Origin: Liolophura sinensis
Lineage: Eukaryota; Mollusca; Polyplacophora; Chitonida; Chitonidae
Direction: 5' to 3'
DNA: 64,000 bases
Assembly: GCF_032854445.1 (NCBI RefSeq)
Contig: NC_088298.1
Span: 19,117,976 to 19,181,975, forward strand
Shown: piece by piece, positions 22,401-33,268 of the stretch
Numbering within the stretch: position 1 is the stretch's first letter
Layout of the letters: every line of letters starts with the position of its first letter
Made by a program: the position numbers and the translations under genes
The notes under the pieces: model-generated
Told to the model about the DNA's origin: nothing
The model's input: the letters and a program-made list of their open reading frames with translations, nothing else
Databases searched by the model: none

Positions 22401-25400
22401 GAGGAATCTGCACAAGAGGCCGAGCTAGATGTAACACCGGTGAAACAACCTGAAATCAAACGTGAAGTGGAAGGAGAAGATGTGATTGAAGAATTGCAGC
22501 CTGAAGCTTCACTTGAAGAAGACACACTTGAAAAAGCAGAGATTATGACAAAAGAAGAAGTGGAAACTGAGGCTGATGTTTTATCTGAAGAAGAAAGCGG
22601 AGTTGAGGAAGTAGAGGCTGATATAGACTTCCCCGCAAAGGAGGAAATAGAGGCTGAAGTTGAGGTGGAATCGGAAGGAGAGGAAGAAGTTGAAGCTGAG
22701 TTAGAGGTATCTCCTCATATTGGTGCCTTACCTGAAGCTGAGGAATCTGCACAAGAGGCCGAGCTAGATGTAACCCCGGTGAAACAACCTGAAATCAAAC
22801 GTGAAGTGGAAGGAGGAGATGTGGTTGAAGAATTGCAGCCTGAAGCTTCACTTGAAAAAGCAGAGATTATGACAGAGGAAGAAGTGGAAACTGAGGCTGA
22901 TGTTTTATCTGAAGTAGAAAGCGGAGTTGAGGAAGTAGAGGCTGATATAGACTTCCCCGCAAAGGAGGAAATAGCGGCTGAAGTTGAGGTAGAATCGGAA
23001 GGAGAGGAAGAAGTTGAAGCTGAGTTAGATGTATCTCCTGATATTGGTGGCTTACCTGAAGCTGAGGAATCTGCACAAGAGGCCGAGCTAGATGTAACAC
23101 CGGTGAAACAACCTGAAATTAAACGTGAAGTGGTAGAAGATGTGGTTGAAGAATTGCAGCCTGAAGCTTCACTTGAAAAAGCAGAGATTATAACAGAGGA
23201 AGAAGTGGAAACTGAGGCTGATGTTTTATCTAAAGAAGAAAGCGAAGTTGAGGAAGTAGAAGCTGATATAGACTTCCCCACAAAGGAGGACATAGAGGCT
23301 GAAGTTGAGGTGGAATCGGAAGGAGAGGAAGAAGTTGAAGCTGAGTTAGATGTATCTCCTGATATTGGTGGCTTACCTGAAGCTGAGGAATCTGCACAAG
23401 AGGCCGAGCTAGATGTAACACCGGTGAAACAACCTGAAATTAAACGTGAAGTGGAAGAAGATGTGGTTGAAGAATTGCAGCCTGAAGCTTCACTTGAAAA
23501 AGCAGAGATTATAACAGAGGAAGAAGTGGAAACTGAGGCTGATGTTTTATCTAAAGAAGAAAGCGAAGTTGAGGAAGTAGAAGCTGATATAGACTTCCCC
23601 GCAAAGGAGGACATAGAGGCTGAAGTTGAGGTGGAATCGGAAGGAGAGGAAGAAGTTGAAGCTGAGTTAGAGGTATCTCCTGATATTGGTGCCTTACCTG
23701 AAGCTGAGGAATCTGCACAAGAGGCCGAGCTAGATGTAACCCCGGTGAAACAACCTGAAATCAAACGTGAAGTGGAAGGAGAAGATGTGGTTGAAGAATT
23801 GCAGCCTGAAGCTTCACTTGAAAAAGCAGAGATTATGACAGAGGAAGAAGTGGAAACTGAGGCTGATGTTTTATCTGAAGTAGAAAGCGGAGTTGAGGAA
23901 GTAGAGGCTGATATAGACTTCCCCGCAAAGGAGGAAATAGAGGCTGAAGTTGGTGTGGAATCGGAAGGAGAGGAAGAAGTTGAAGCTGAGTTAGAGGTAT
24001 CTCCTCATATTGGTGGCTTACCTGAAGCTGAGGAATCTGCACAAGAGGCCGAGCTAGATGTAACACCGGTGAAACAACCTGAAATCAAACGTGAAGTGGA
24101 AGAAGAAGATGTGGTTGAAGAATTGCAGCCTGAAGCTTCACTTGAAGAAGGCACACTTGAAAAAGCAGAGATTATAACAGAGGAAGAAGTAGATACTGAG
24201 ACTGATGTTTTATCTGAAGTAGAAAGCGGAATTGAGGAAGTAGAAGCTGATATAGACTTCCCCGCAAAGGAGGAAATAGAGGCTGAAGTTGAGGTGGAAT
24301 CGGAAGGAGAGGAAGAAGTTGAAGCTGAGTTAGAGGTATCTCCTCATATTGGTGCCTTACCTGAAGCTGAGGAATCTGCACAAGAGGCCGAGCTAGATGT
24401 AACACCGGTGAAACAACCTGAAATGAAACGTAAAGTGGAAGGAGAAGATGTGGTTGAAGAATTGCAGCCTGAAGCTTCACTTGAAGAACATACACTTGAA
24501 AAAGCAGAGATTATGACAGAGGAAGAAATAGAAACTGAGGCTGATGTTTTATCTGAAGTAGAAAGCGGAGTTGAGGAAGTAGAGGCTGATATAGACTTCC
24601 CTGCAAAGGAGGAAATAGAGGCTGAAGTTGAGGTGGAATCGGAAGGAGAGGAAGAAGTTGAAGCTGAGTTAGATGTATCTCCTGATATTGGTGCCTTACC
24701 TGAAGCTGAGGAATCTGCACAAGAGGCCGAGCTAGATGTAACACCGGTGAAACAACCTGAAATGAAACGTGAAGTGGAAGGAGAAGATGTGGTTGAAGAA
24801 TTGCAGCCTGAAGCTTCACTTGAAGAAGCAGAGATTATAACAGAAGCAGAAGTGGAGACTGAGGCTGATGTTTTATCTAAAGAAGAAAGCGAAGTTGAGG
24901 AAGTAGAAGCTGATATAGACTTCCCCGCAAAGGAGGAAATAGAGGCTGAAGTTGAGGTGGAATCGGAAGGAGAGGAAGAAGTTGAAGCTGAGTTAGATGT
25001 ATCTCCTCATATTGGTGGCTTACCTGAAGCTGAGGAATCTGCACAAGAGGCCGAGCTAGATGTAACCCCGGTGAAACAACCTGAAATTAAACGTGAAGTG
25101 GAAGGAGAAGATGTGGTTGAAGAATTGCAGCCTGAAGCTTCACTTGAAGAAGACACACTTGAAGAAGCAGAGATTTTGACAAAGGAAGAAGTGGAAACTG
25201 TATCTGGTGTTTTATCTGAAGAAGAAAGCGGAGTTGAGGAAGTAGAAGCTGATACAGACTTCCCCGCAATGGAGGAAATAGAGGCTGAAGTTGAGGTGGA
25301 ATCGGAAGGAGAGGAAGAAGTTGAAGCTGAGTTAGATGTATCTCCTCATATTGGTGGCTTACCTGAAGCTGAGGAATCTGCACAAGAGGCCGAGCTAGAT

Positions 25401-28400
25401 GTAACACCGGTGAAACAACCTGAAATCAAACGTGAAGTGGAAGGAGATGTGGTTGAAGAATTGCAGCCTGAAGCTTCACTTGAAGAAGCAGAGATTATAA
25501 CAGAGGAAGAAGTGGAAACTGTATCTGATGTTTTATCTGAAGTAGAAAGCGAAGTTGAGGAAGTAGAAGCTGATGTAGACTTCCCCGCAAAGGAGGAAAT
25601 AGAGGCTGAAGTTGGGGTGGAATCGGAAGGAGAGGAAGAAGTTGAAGCTGAGTTAGATGTATCTCCTCATGTTGGTGGCTTACCTGAAGCTGAGGAATCT
25701 GCACAAGAGGCCGAGCTAGATGTAACACCGGTGAAACAACCTGAAATCAAGCGTGAAGTGGAAGGAGAAGACGTGATTGAAGAATTGCAGCCTGAAGCTT
25801 CACTTGAAGAAGGCACACTTGAAGAAGCAGAGATTTTGACAAAGGAAGAAGTGGAAATTGTATCTGGTGTTTTGTCTGAAGAAGAAATCGGAGTTGAGGA
25901 AGTAGAAGTTGATTTAGACTTCACCGCAAAGGAGGAAATAGAGGCTGAAGTTGAGGTGGAATCAGAAGGAGAGGAAGAAGTTGAAGCTGAGTTAGATGTA
26001 TCTCCTCATATTGGTGGCTTACCTGAAGCTGAGGAATCTGCACAAGAGGCCGAGCTAGATGTAACACCAGTGAAACAACCTGAAATCAAACGTGAAGTGG
26101 AAGGAGAAGATGTGGTTGAAGAATTGCAGCCTGAAGCTTCACTTGAAGAAGCAGAGATTATAACAGATGAAGAAGTGGAAACTGAGGCTGATGTTTTATC
26201 TGAAGTAGAAAGCGAAGTTGAGGAAGTAGAAGCTGATATAGACTTCCCCACAAAGGAGGACATAGAGGCTGAAGTTGAGGTGGAATCGGAAGGAGAGGAA
26301 GAAGTTGAAGCTGAGTTAGAGGTATCTCCTCATATTGGTGCCTTACCTGAAGCTGAGGAATCTGCACAAGAGGCCGAGCTAGATGTAACACCGGTGAAAC
26401 AACCTGAAATCAAACGTGAAGTGGAAGGAGATGTGGTTGAAGAATTGCAGCCTGAAGCTTCACTTGAAGAAGCAGAGATTATAACAGAGGAAGAAGTCGA
26501 AACTGTATCTGATGTTTTATCTGAAGTAGAAAGCGAAGTTGAGGAAGTAGAAGCTGATGTAGACTTCCCCGCAAAGGAGGAAATAGAGGCTGAAGTTGGG
26601 GTGGAATCGGAAGGAGAGGAAGAAGTTGAAGCTGAGTTAGATGTATCTCCTCATGTTGGTGGCTTACCTGAAGCTGAGGAATCTGCACAAGAGGCCGAGC
26701 TAGATGTAACACCGGTGAAACAACCTGAAATCAAGCGTGAAGTGGAAGGAGAAGACGTGATTGAAGAATTGCAGCCTGAAGCTTCACTTGAAGAAGGCAC
26801 ACTTGAAGAAGCAGAGATTTTGACAAAGGAAGAAGTGGAAACTGTATCTGGTGTTTTGTCTGAAGAAGAAATCGGAGTTGAGGAAGTAGAAGTTGATTTA
26901 GACTTCACCGCAAAGGAGGAAATAGAGGCTGAAGTTGAGGTGGAATCAGAAGGAGAGGAAGAAGTTGAAGCTGAGTTAGATGTATCTCCTCATATTGGTG
27001 GCTTACCTGAAGCTGAGGAATCTGCACAAGAGGCCGAGCTAGATGTAACACCAGTGAAACAACCTGAAATCAAACGTGAATTGGAAGGAGAAGATGTGGT
27101 TGAAGAATTGCAGCCTGAAGCTTCTCTTGAAGAAGCAGAGATTATAACAGAGGAAGAAGTGGAAACTGAGGCTGATGTTTTATCTGAAGTAGAAAGCGAA
27201 GTTGAGGAAGTAGAAGCTGATATAGACTTCCCCGCAAAGGAGGACATAGAGGCTGAAGTTGATGTGGAATCGGAAGGAGAGGAAGAAGTTGAAGCTGAGT
27301 TAGAGGTATCTCCTCATATTGGTGCCTTACCTGAAGCTGAGGAATCTGCACAAGAGGCCGAGCTAGATGTAACACCGGTGAAACAACCTGAAATCAAACG
27401 TGAAGTGGAAGGAGATGTGGTTGAAGAATTGCAGCCTGAAGCTTTACTTGAAGAAGACACACTTGAAAAAGCAGAGATTATAACAGAGGAAGAAGTGGAA
27501 ACTGAGGCTGATGTTTTATCTGAAGAAGAAAGCGGAGTTGAGGAAGTAGAGGCTGATATAGACTTCCCCGCAAAGGAGGAAATAGAGGCTGAAGTTGATG
27601 TGGAATCGGAAAGAGAGGATGAAGTTGAAGCTGAGTTAGATGTATCTCCTCATATTGGTGGCTTACCTGAAGCTGAGGAATCTGCACAAGAGGCCGAGCT
27701 AGATGTAACACCAGTGAAACAACCTGAAATCAAACGTGATGTGGAAGATGTGGTTGAAGAATTGCAGCCTGAAGCTTCACTAGAAGAAGACACACTTGAA
27801 AAAGCAGAGATTATGACAGAGGAAGAAGTGGAAACTGAGGCTGATGTTTTATCTGAAGTAGAAAGCGGAGTTGAGGAAGTAGAGGCTGATATAGACTTCC
27901 CCGCAAAGGAGGAAATAGAGGCTGAAGTTGAGGTAGAATCGGAAGGAGAGGAAGAAGTTGAAGCTGAGTTAGATGTATCTCCTCATATTGGTGGCTTACC
28001 TGAAGCTGAGGAATCTGCACAAGAGGCCGAGCTAGATGTAACACCGGTAAAACAACCTGAAATCAAACATGAAGTGGAAGAAGAAGATGTGGTTGAAGAA
28101 TTGCAGCCTGAAGCTTCACTTGAAGAAGACACACTTGAAAAAGCAGAGATTATGACAGAGGAAGAAGTAGAAATTAAGGCTGATGTTTTATCTGAAGTAG
28201 AAAGCGGAGTTGAGGAAGTAGAGGCTGATATAGACTTCCCCGCAAAGGAGGAAATAGAGGCTGAAGTTGAGGTAGAATCGGAAGGAGAGGAAGAAGTTGA
28301 AGCTGAGTTAGATGTATCTCCTGATATTGGTGGCTTACCTGAAGCTGAGGAATCTGCACAAGAGGCCGAGCTAGATGTAACACCGGTGAAACAACCTGAA

Positions 28401-31400
28401 ATGAAACGTGAAGTGGAAGGAGATGTGGTTGAAGAATTGCAGCCTGAAGCTTCACTTGAAAAAGCAGAGATTATAACAGAGGAAGAAGTGGAAACTGTAT
28501 CTGATGTTTTATCTGAAGTAGAAAGCGAAGTTGAGGAAGTAGAAGCTGATGTAGACTTCACCGCAAAGGAGGAAATAGAGGCTGAAGTTGAGGTAGAATC
28601 GGAAGGAGAGGAAGAAGTTGAAGCTGAGTTAGAGGTATCTCCTCATATTGGTGGCTTACCTGAAGCTGAGGAATCTGCACAAGAGGCCGAGCTAGATGTA
28701 ACACCGGTAAAACAACCTGAAATCAAACGTGAAGTGGAAGAAGAAGATGTGGTTGAAGAATTGCAGCCTGAAGCTTCACTTGAGGAAGACACACTTGAAA
28801 AAGCAGAGATTATGACAGAAGAAGAAGTGGAAACTGAGGCTGATGTTTTATCTGAAGAAGAAAGCGGAGTTGAGGAAGTAGAAGCTGATATAGACTTCCC
28901 CGCAAAGGAGGAAATAGAGGCTGAAGTTGAGGTGGAATCGGAAGGAGAGGAAGAAGTTGAAGCTGTGTTAGATGTATCTCCTCATATTGGTGGCTTACCT
29001 GAAGCTGAGGAATCTGCACAAGAGGCCGAGCTAGATGTAACACCGGTGAAACAACCTGAAATCAAACGTGAAGTGGAAGAAGAAGATGTGGTTGAAGAAT
29101 TGCAGCCTGAAGCTTCACTTGAAGAAGACACACTTGAAAAAGCAGAGATTATGACAGAGGAAGAAGTGGAAACTGAGGCTGATGTTTTATCTGAAGTAGA
29201 AAGCGGAGTTGAGGAAGTAGAGGCTGATATAGACTTCCCCGCAAAGGAGGAAATAGAGGCTGAAGTTGAGGTAGAATCGGAAGGAGAGGAAGAAGTTGAA
29301 GCTGAGTTAGATGTATCTCCTCATATTGGTGGCTTACCTGAAGCTGAGGAATCTGCACAAGAGGCCGAGCTAGATGTAACACCGGTAAAGCAACCTGAAA
29401 TCAAACGTGATGTGGAAGAAGAAGATGTGGTTGAAGAATTGCAGCCTGAAGCTTCACTTGAAGAAGACACACTTGAAAAAGCAGAGATTATGACAGAGGA
29501 AGAAATAGAAAGTGAGGCTGATGTTTTGTCTGAAGAAGAAAGCGGAGTTGAGGAAGTAGAAGTTGATTTAGACTTCACCGCAAAGGAGGAAATAGAGGCT
29601 GAAGTTGAGGTGGAATCGGAAGGAGAGGGAGAAGTTGAAGCTGAGTTAGATGTATCTCCTCATGTTGGTGGCTTACCCGAAGCTGAGGAATCTGCACAAG
29701 AGGCCGAGCTAGATGTAACCCCGGTGAAACAACCTGAAATCAAACGTGAAGTGGAAGGAGAAGATGTGGTTGAAGAATTGCAGCCTGAAGCTTCACTTGA
29801 AGAAGCAGAGATTATAACAGAGGAAGAAGTGGAAACTGAGGCTGATGTTTTATCTGAAGTAGAAAACGAAGTTGAGGAAGTAGAAGCTGATATAGACTTC
29901 CCCACAAAGGAGGAAATAGAGGCTGAAGTTGATGTGGAATCGGAAGGAGAGGAAGAAGTTGAAGCTGAGTTATATGTATCTCCTGATATTGGTGGCTTAC
30001 CTGAAGCTGAGGAATCTGCACAAGAGGCCGAGCTAGATGTAACACCGGTGAAACAACCTGAAGTCAAACGTGAAGTGGAAGGAGAAGATGTGGTTGAAGA
30101 ATTGCAGCCTGAAGCTTCACTTGAAGAAGCAGAGATTATAACAGAGGAAGAAGTGGAAACTGTATCTGATGTTTTATCTGAAGAAGAAAGCGGAGTTGAG
30201 GAAGTAGAAGCTGATGTAGACTTCCCCACAAAGGAGGAAATAGAGGCTGAAGTTGAGGTAGAATCGGAAGGAGAGGAAGAAGTTGAAGCTGAGTTAGATG
30301 TATCTCCTCATATTGGTGGCTTACCTGAAGCTGAGGAATCTGCACAAGAGGCCGAGCTAGATGTAACACCGGTAAAACAACCTGAAATCAAACGTGAAGT
30401 GGAAGAAGAAGATGTGGTTGAAGAACTGCAGCCTGAAGCTTCACTTGAAGAAGACACACTTGAAAAAGCAGAGATTATAACAGAGGAAGAAGTGGAAACT
30501 GTATCTGATGTTTTATCTGAAGAAGAAAGCAGAGTTGAGGAAGTAGAGGCTGATATAGACTTCCCCGCAAAGGAGGACATAGAGGCTGAAGTTGGGGTGG
30601 AATCGGAAGGAGAGGAAGAAGTTGAAGCTGAGTTAGATGTATCTCCTCATATTGGTGGCTTACCTGAAGCTGAGGAATCTGCACAAGAGGCCGAGCTAGA
30701 TGTAACACCGGTAAAACAACCTGAAATGAAACGTGAAGTGGAAGGAGAAGATGTGGTTGAAGAATTGCAGCCTGAAGCTTCACTTGAAGAAGACACACTT
30801 GAAAAAGCAGAGATTATGACAGAGGAAGAAGTAGAAATTAAGGCTGATGTTTTATCTGAAGAAGAAAGCGTAGTTGAGGAAGTAGAGGCTGATATAGACT
30901 TCCCCGCAAAGGAGGAAATAGAGGCTGAAGTTGGTGTGGAATCGGAAGGAGAGGAAGAAGTTGAAGCTGAGTTAGAGGTATCTCCTCATATTGGTGGCTT
31001 ACCTGAAGCTGAGGAATCTGCACAAGAGGCCGAGCTAGATGTAACACCGGTGAAACAACCTGAAATCAAACGTGAAGTGGAAGGAGATGTGGTTGAAGAA
31101 TTGCAGCCTGAAGCTTCACTTGAAGATGAAGAGATTATAACAGAGGAAGAAGTGGAAACTGTATCTGATGTTTTATCTGAAGTAGAAAGCGAAGTTGAGG
31201 AAGTAGAAGCTGATGTGGACTTCCCCGCAAAGGAGGAAATAGAGGCTGAAGTTGGGGTGGAATCGGAAGGAGAGGAAGAAGTTGAAGCTGAGTTAGAGGT
31301 ATCTCCTCATATTGGTGGCTTACCTGAAGCTGAGGAATCTGCACAAGAGGCCGAGCTAGATGTAACACCGGTGAAACAACTTGAAATCAAACGTGAAGTG

Positions 31401-32420
31401 GAAGGAGATGTGGTTGAAGAATTGCAGCCTGAAGCTTTACTTGAAGAAGACACACTTGAAAAAGCAGAGATTATAACAGAGGAAGAAGTGGAAACTGTAT
31501 CTGATGTTTTATCTGACGAAGAAAGCGGAGTTGAGGAAGTAGAAGCTGATGTGGACTTCCCCGCAAAGGAGGAAATAGAGGCTGAAGTTGGGGTGGAATC
31601 GGAAGGAGAGGAAGAAGTTGAAGCTGAGTTAGAGGTATCTCCTCATATTGGTGGCTTACCTGAAGCTGAGGAATCTGCACAAGAGGCCGAGCTAGATGTA
31701 ACACCGGTAAAACAACCTGAAATCAAACGTGATGTGGAAGGAGATGTGGTTGAAGAATTGCAGCCTGAAGCTTTACTTGAAAAAGCAGAGATTATGACAG
31801 AGGAAGAAGTGGAAACTGAGGCTGATGTTTTATCTGAAGTAGAAAGCGAAGTTGAGGAAGTAGAAGCTGATATAGACTTCCCCGCAAAGGAGGAAATAGA
31901 GGCTGAAGTTGAGGTAGAATCGGAAGGAGAGGAAGAAGTTGAAGCTGAGTTAGAGGTATCTCCTCATATTGGTGGCTTACCTGAAGCTGAGGAATCTGCA
32001 CAAGAGGCCGAGCTAGATGTAACTCCGGTGAAACAACCTGAAATGAAACGTGAAGTGGAAGGAGATGTGGTTGAAGAATTGCAGCCTGAAGCTTCACTTG
32101 AAAAAGCAGAGATTATGACAGAGGAAGAAGTGGAAACTGAGGCTGATGTTTTATCTGAAGTAGAAAGCTTAGTTGAGGAAGTAGAAGTTGATATAGACTT
32201 CCCCGCAAAGGAGGAAATAGAGGCTGAAGTTGAGGTAGAATCGGAAGGAGAGGAAGAAGTTGAAGCTGAGTTAGATGTATCTCCTCATATTGGTGCCTTA
32301 CCTGAAGCTGAGGAATCTGCACAAGAGGCCGAGCTAGATGTAACCCCGGTGAAACAACCTGAAATAAAGCGTGAAGTGGAAGGAGAAGAAGTTGATAAAG
32401 CTGATGAAACTTGTGTTAAG
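7260..32420 (+). CDS. Giant exon, blocks B-D: acidic PEVK-like repeat region
   Basis: One uninterrupted frame runs for more than 25 kb and about 8,390 residues. The Met at 7260 is only the first in frame after a missing base near 7231, so it is not a real start; translation enters from upstream. The segment contains three arrays in order: Pro-Gln repeats (block B), 45-residue units (block C) and 107-116-residue units (block D). Composition is dominated by Glu with Val, Thr, Pro, Ala, Ile and Lys; Cys and Trp are nearly absent. This matches the PEVK or PEVT type of titin spring in general character, and I infer a long, highly charged, largely unfolded elastic element. The proposed exon end is 32420, after 'VDKADETCVK', with donor gtgatt in phase 0, which fits the phase-0 acceptor at 33108. 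Reading on into the intron would add a 32-residue tail ending at the TGA at 32517-32519. Confidence 0.88.
7498..10622 (+). repeat. Block B: Pro-Gln / 'FKPEQPAEEE' repeats, 168-bp unit plus longer composite units
   Basis: The core unit is 56 residues (168 bp). The anchor 'cagcctca' recurs near 9353, 9521, 9689, 9857, 10022 and 10190. Its features are 'QPQPQPEKEVVEI.FKPEQ', 'EEE[TS].FE[EQ]TVE[VI]TKE' and 'EEIPEDEVT'. A second module, 'SQDETVETFRQTIKITQFT', recurs near 7801, 8491, 9013 and 10372 and makes longer composite units. The shared core of aromatic-x-[EQ]-T-[VI]-x-[VI]-T resembles the 'TYHETLEVT' core of block A, suggesting common ancestry. The alternation of Pro-Gln stretches with acidic segments suggests an extended chain. 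Confidence 0.88.
13970..15320 (+). repeat. 675-bp (five-unit) higher-order duplication in block C
   Basis: The sequences starting near 13970 and near 14645 run in parallel with an offset of 675 bp, which is five 45-residue units. Both contain the ordered series 'EFV[AV]PEEVQPSEIETEETQ', then an 'IGEMD'- or 'ICEMD'-type unit, then several 'EAPEEVQPSDIEAEETKPKE' units. This marks a recent block duplication by unequal exchange. Confidence 0.75.
15181..17340 (+). repeat. 1080-bp (eight-unit) higher-order tandem duplication in block C
   Basis: The block at about 15181-16260 is repeated at 16261-17340 with an exact 1080-bp offset, or eight 45-residue units, and only scattered substitutions. For example, the 60 bases starting at 15361 and at 16441 are identical. 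Matching order of the two unit flavours confirms a single block duplication rather than unit-by-unit growth. Confidence 0.88.
20041..32390 (+). repeat. Block D: 38 tandem copies of a 107-116-residue acidic unit
   Basis: The anchor 'ca/gatattggtg' occurs 38 times, from about 20122 to 32287, with spacings mostly of 318-345 bp. Each unit contains 'SP[HD][IV]G[GA]LPEAEESAQEAEL', then 'DVTPVKQPEIKREVE', then 'DVVEELQPEASLEE', then '[EK]EEVE[TI]', then 'DFPAKEEIEAEV.VESEGEEE'. Length differences come mainly from presence or absence of a short 'EDTLEK'-type insert and of 'GE' before 'DVVEEL'. The copy between anchors 22093 and 22375 is only 282 bp because it lacks the 'TPVKQPEIKREV' segment. The 'PEAEESAQEAEL' part is almost invariant even at the DNA level. 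The unit is strongly acidic with one basic patch per period. Confidence 0.93.
25345..27312 (+). repeat. 984-bp (three-unit) higher-order duplication in block D
   Basis: The three-unit block at 25345-26328 is repeated at 26329-27312 with an exact 984-bp offset. Both copies share rare variants: 'SPHVGGLP', 'AEILTKEEVE', 'SGVLSEEEIGVEEVEVDLDF' and 'DFTAKEE'. The two differ at only a few positions, so this is one of the youngest duplications in the array. Confidence 0.88.
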
Positions 32421-33107
32421 GTGATTGTCTTAGATGTTTGTAAAAAGTTTACTACTAATTCGAAAGTTAGATCAATTAATATCATAGAAATTTATATACA
32501 ATCAGTTATGAGCATCTGATTTCTATTATTCAGTTATTTTGTTTAAATTCTGCAGAATGGGCGATAGAAAAGGAAAGATTTAGACCCCAAAAACTAAAAT
32601 ACGTCTCTTGCAGAATACAAGAATGTTTTATGACTTTTAATTGTTAAGAATTTTCTTGTGATTTTTTTTAAATTAGATAACTTATCCCTCTTCAGCATTG
32701 CTTTATCTTTTTTTGTGGCTATTATAATTTGTTTGACATTTCATTTAATCAGGAAAGTTTTTGTCCTTGTCGCGATTACAAAGACGCGCGCCGTAGCGAA
32801 AGAAGCGAAAAGTGGATTAAACTGATTCAAACCGTTCTCCTTTTCCCTTTTCCCCCGACCTCGTTTGTTAGAATTTAGTTTTAGAAATCTGCATGATTCC
32901 TATTCTGCTTGGGGTTTTGTTTCTTTGACCTATTTGTGAATGACTCTATGACAATATACATTCTATTTGAGGTCTCTGAAAGAAAGATTAATACTTTTGA
33001 TCTAAAGGGATCACATTTACATTTAGTTATCCATCAGTTATCTAAAAATAAATTGGCAAAATATTTTAAAGAGTTTATAAATGTATGTACCGTCTTTTTC
33101 TTCTCAG
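32421..33107 (+). other. Intron after the giant exon
   Basis: This phase-0 intron of 687 bp starts with gtgatt and ends with 'tttttcttctcag'. It is AT-rich, in abrupt contrast to the purine-rich exon before it. I see no repeat or coding signal in it apart from the short read-through tail noted for the giant exon. Confidence 0.7.
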
Positions 33108-33268
33108 CTACCCCAAGAACCTCAAACAAGAACTGTTGAGGAGATTTCCGCCATATTCGACATCGCTCCTGAATTTCTACAGGAGCTTGAAGACCAAGAA
33201 ATTACAGAAGGTCAGACTGTCACTTTGACTGTAAGGGTCAAAGGTCATCCCGCTCCAGAAATCAAATG
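33108..33268 (+). CDS. Exon 2: PEVK-to-Ig junction and first half of Ig 1
   Basis: The 161-nt exon opens in phase 0 with 'LPQEPQTRTVEEISAIFDI' and then starts an I-set Ig domain ('APEFLQELEDQEITEGQTV', ending 'GHPAPEIKW'). The donor gtaatt falls after the first two bases of the Trp codon (phase 2). The usual B-strand Cys is replaced: the strand reads 'VTLTVRVKG'. The acceptor is 'cttctcag'. It joins the acidic spring region to the Ig chain. Confidence 0.85.

Noticed and set aside
7800-32485. Dozens of minus-strand open frames, up to 349 codons, across the repeat blocks (for example 22715-23764 and 11000-11900)
   Set aside because: They repeat with the plus-strand repeat period and exist because the antisense of Glu-rich codons rarely contains stops. 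They show no domain, no start context and no independent conservation.
33081-33107. ATG at 33081 as the start of a separate Ig-only gene
   Set aside because: It lies within the pyrimidine-rich acceptor ('gtctttttcttctcag'), and the phase-0 acceptor at 33108 joins cleanly to the giant exon at 32420.
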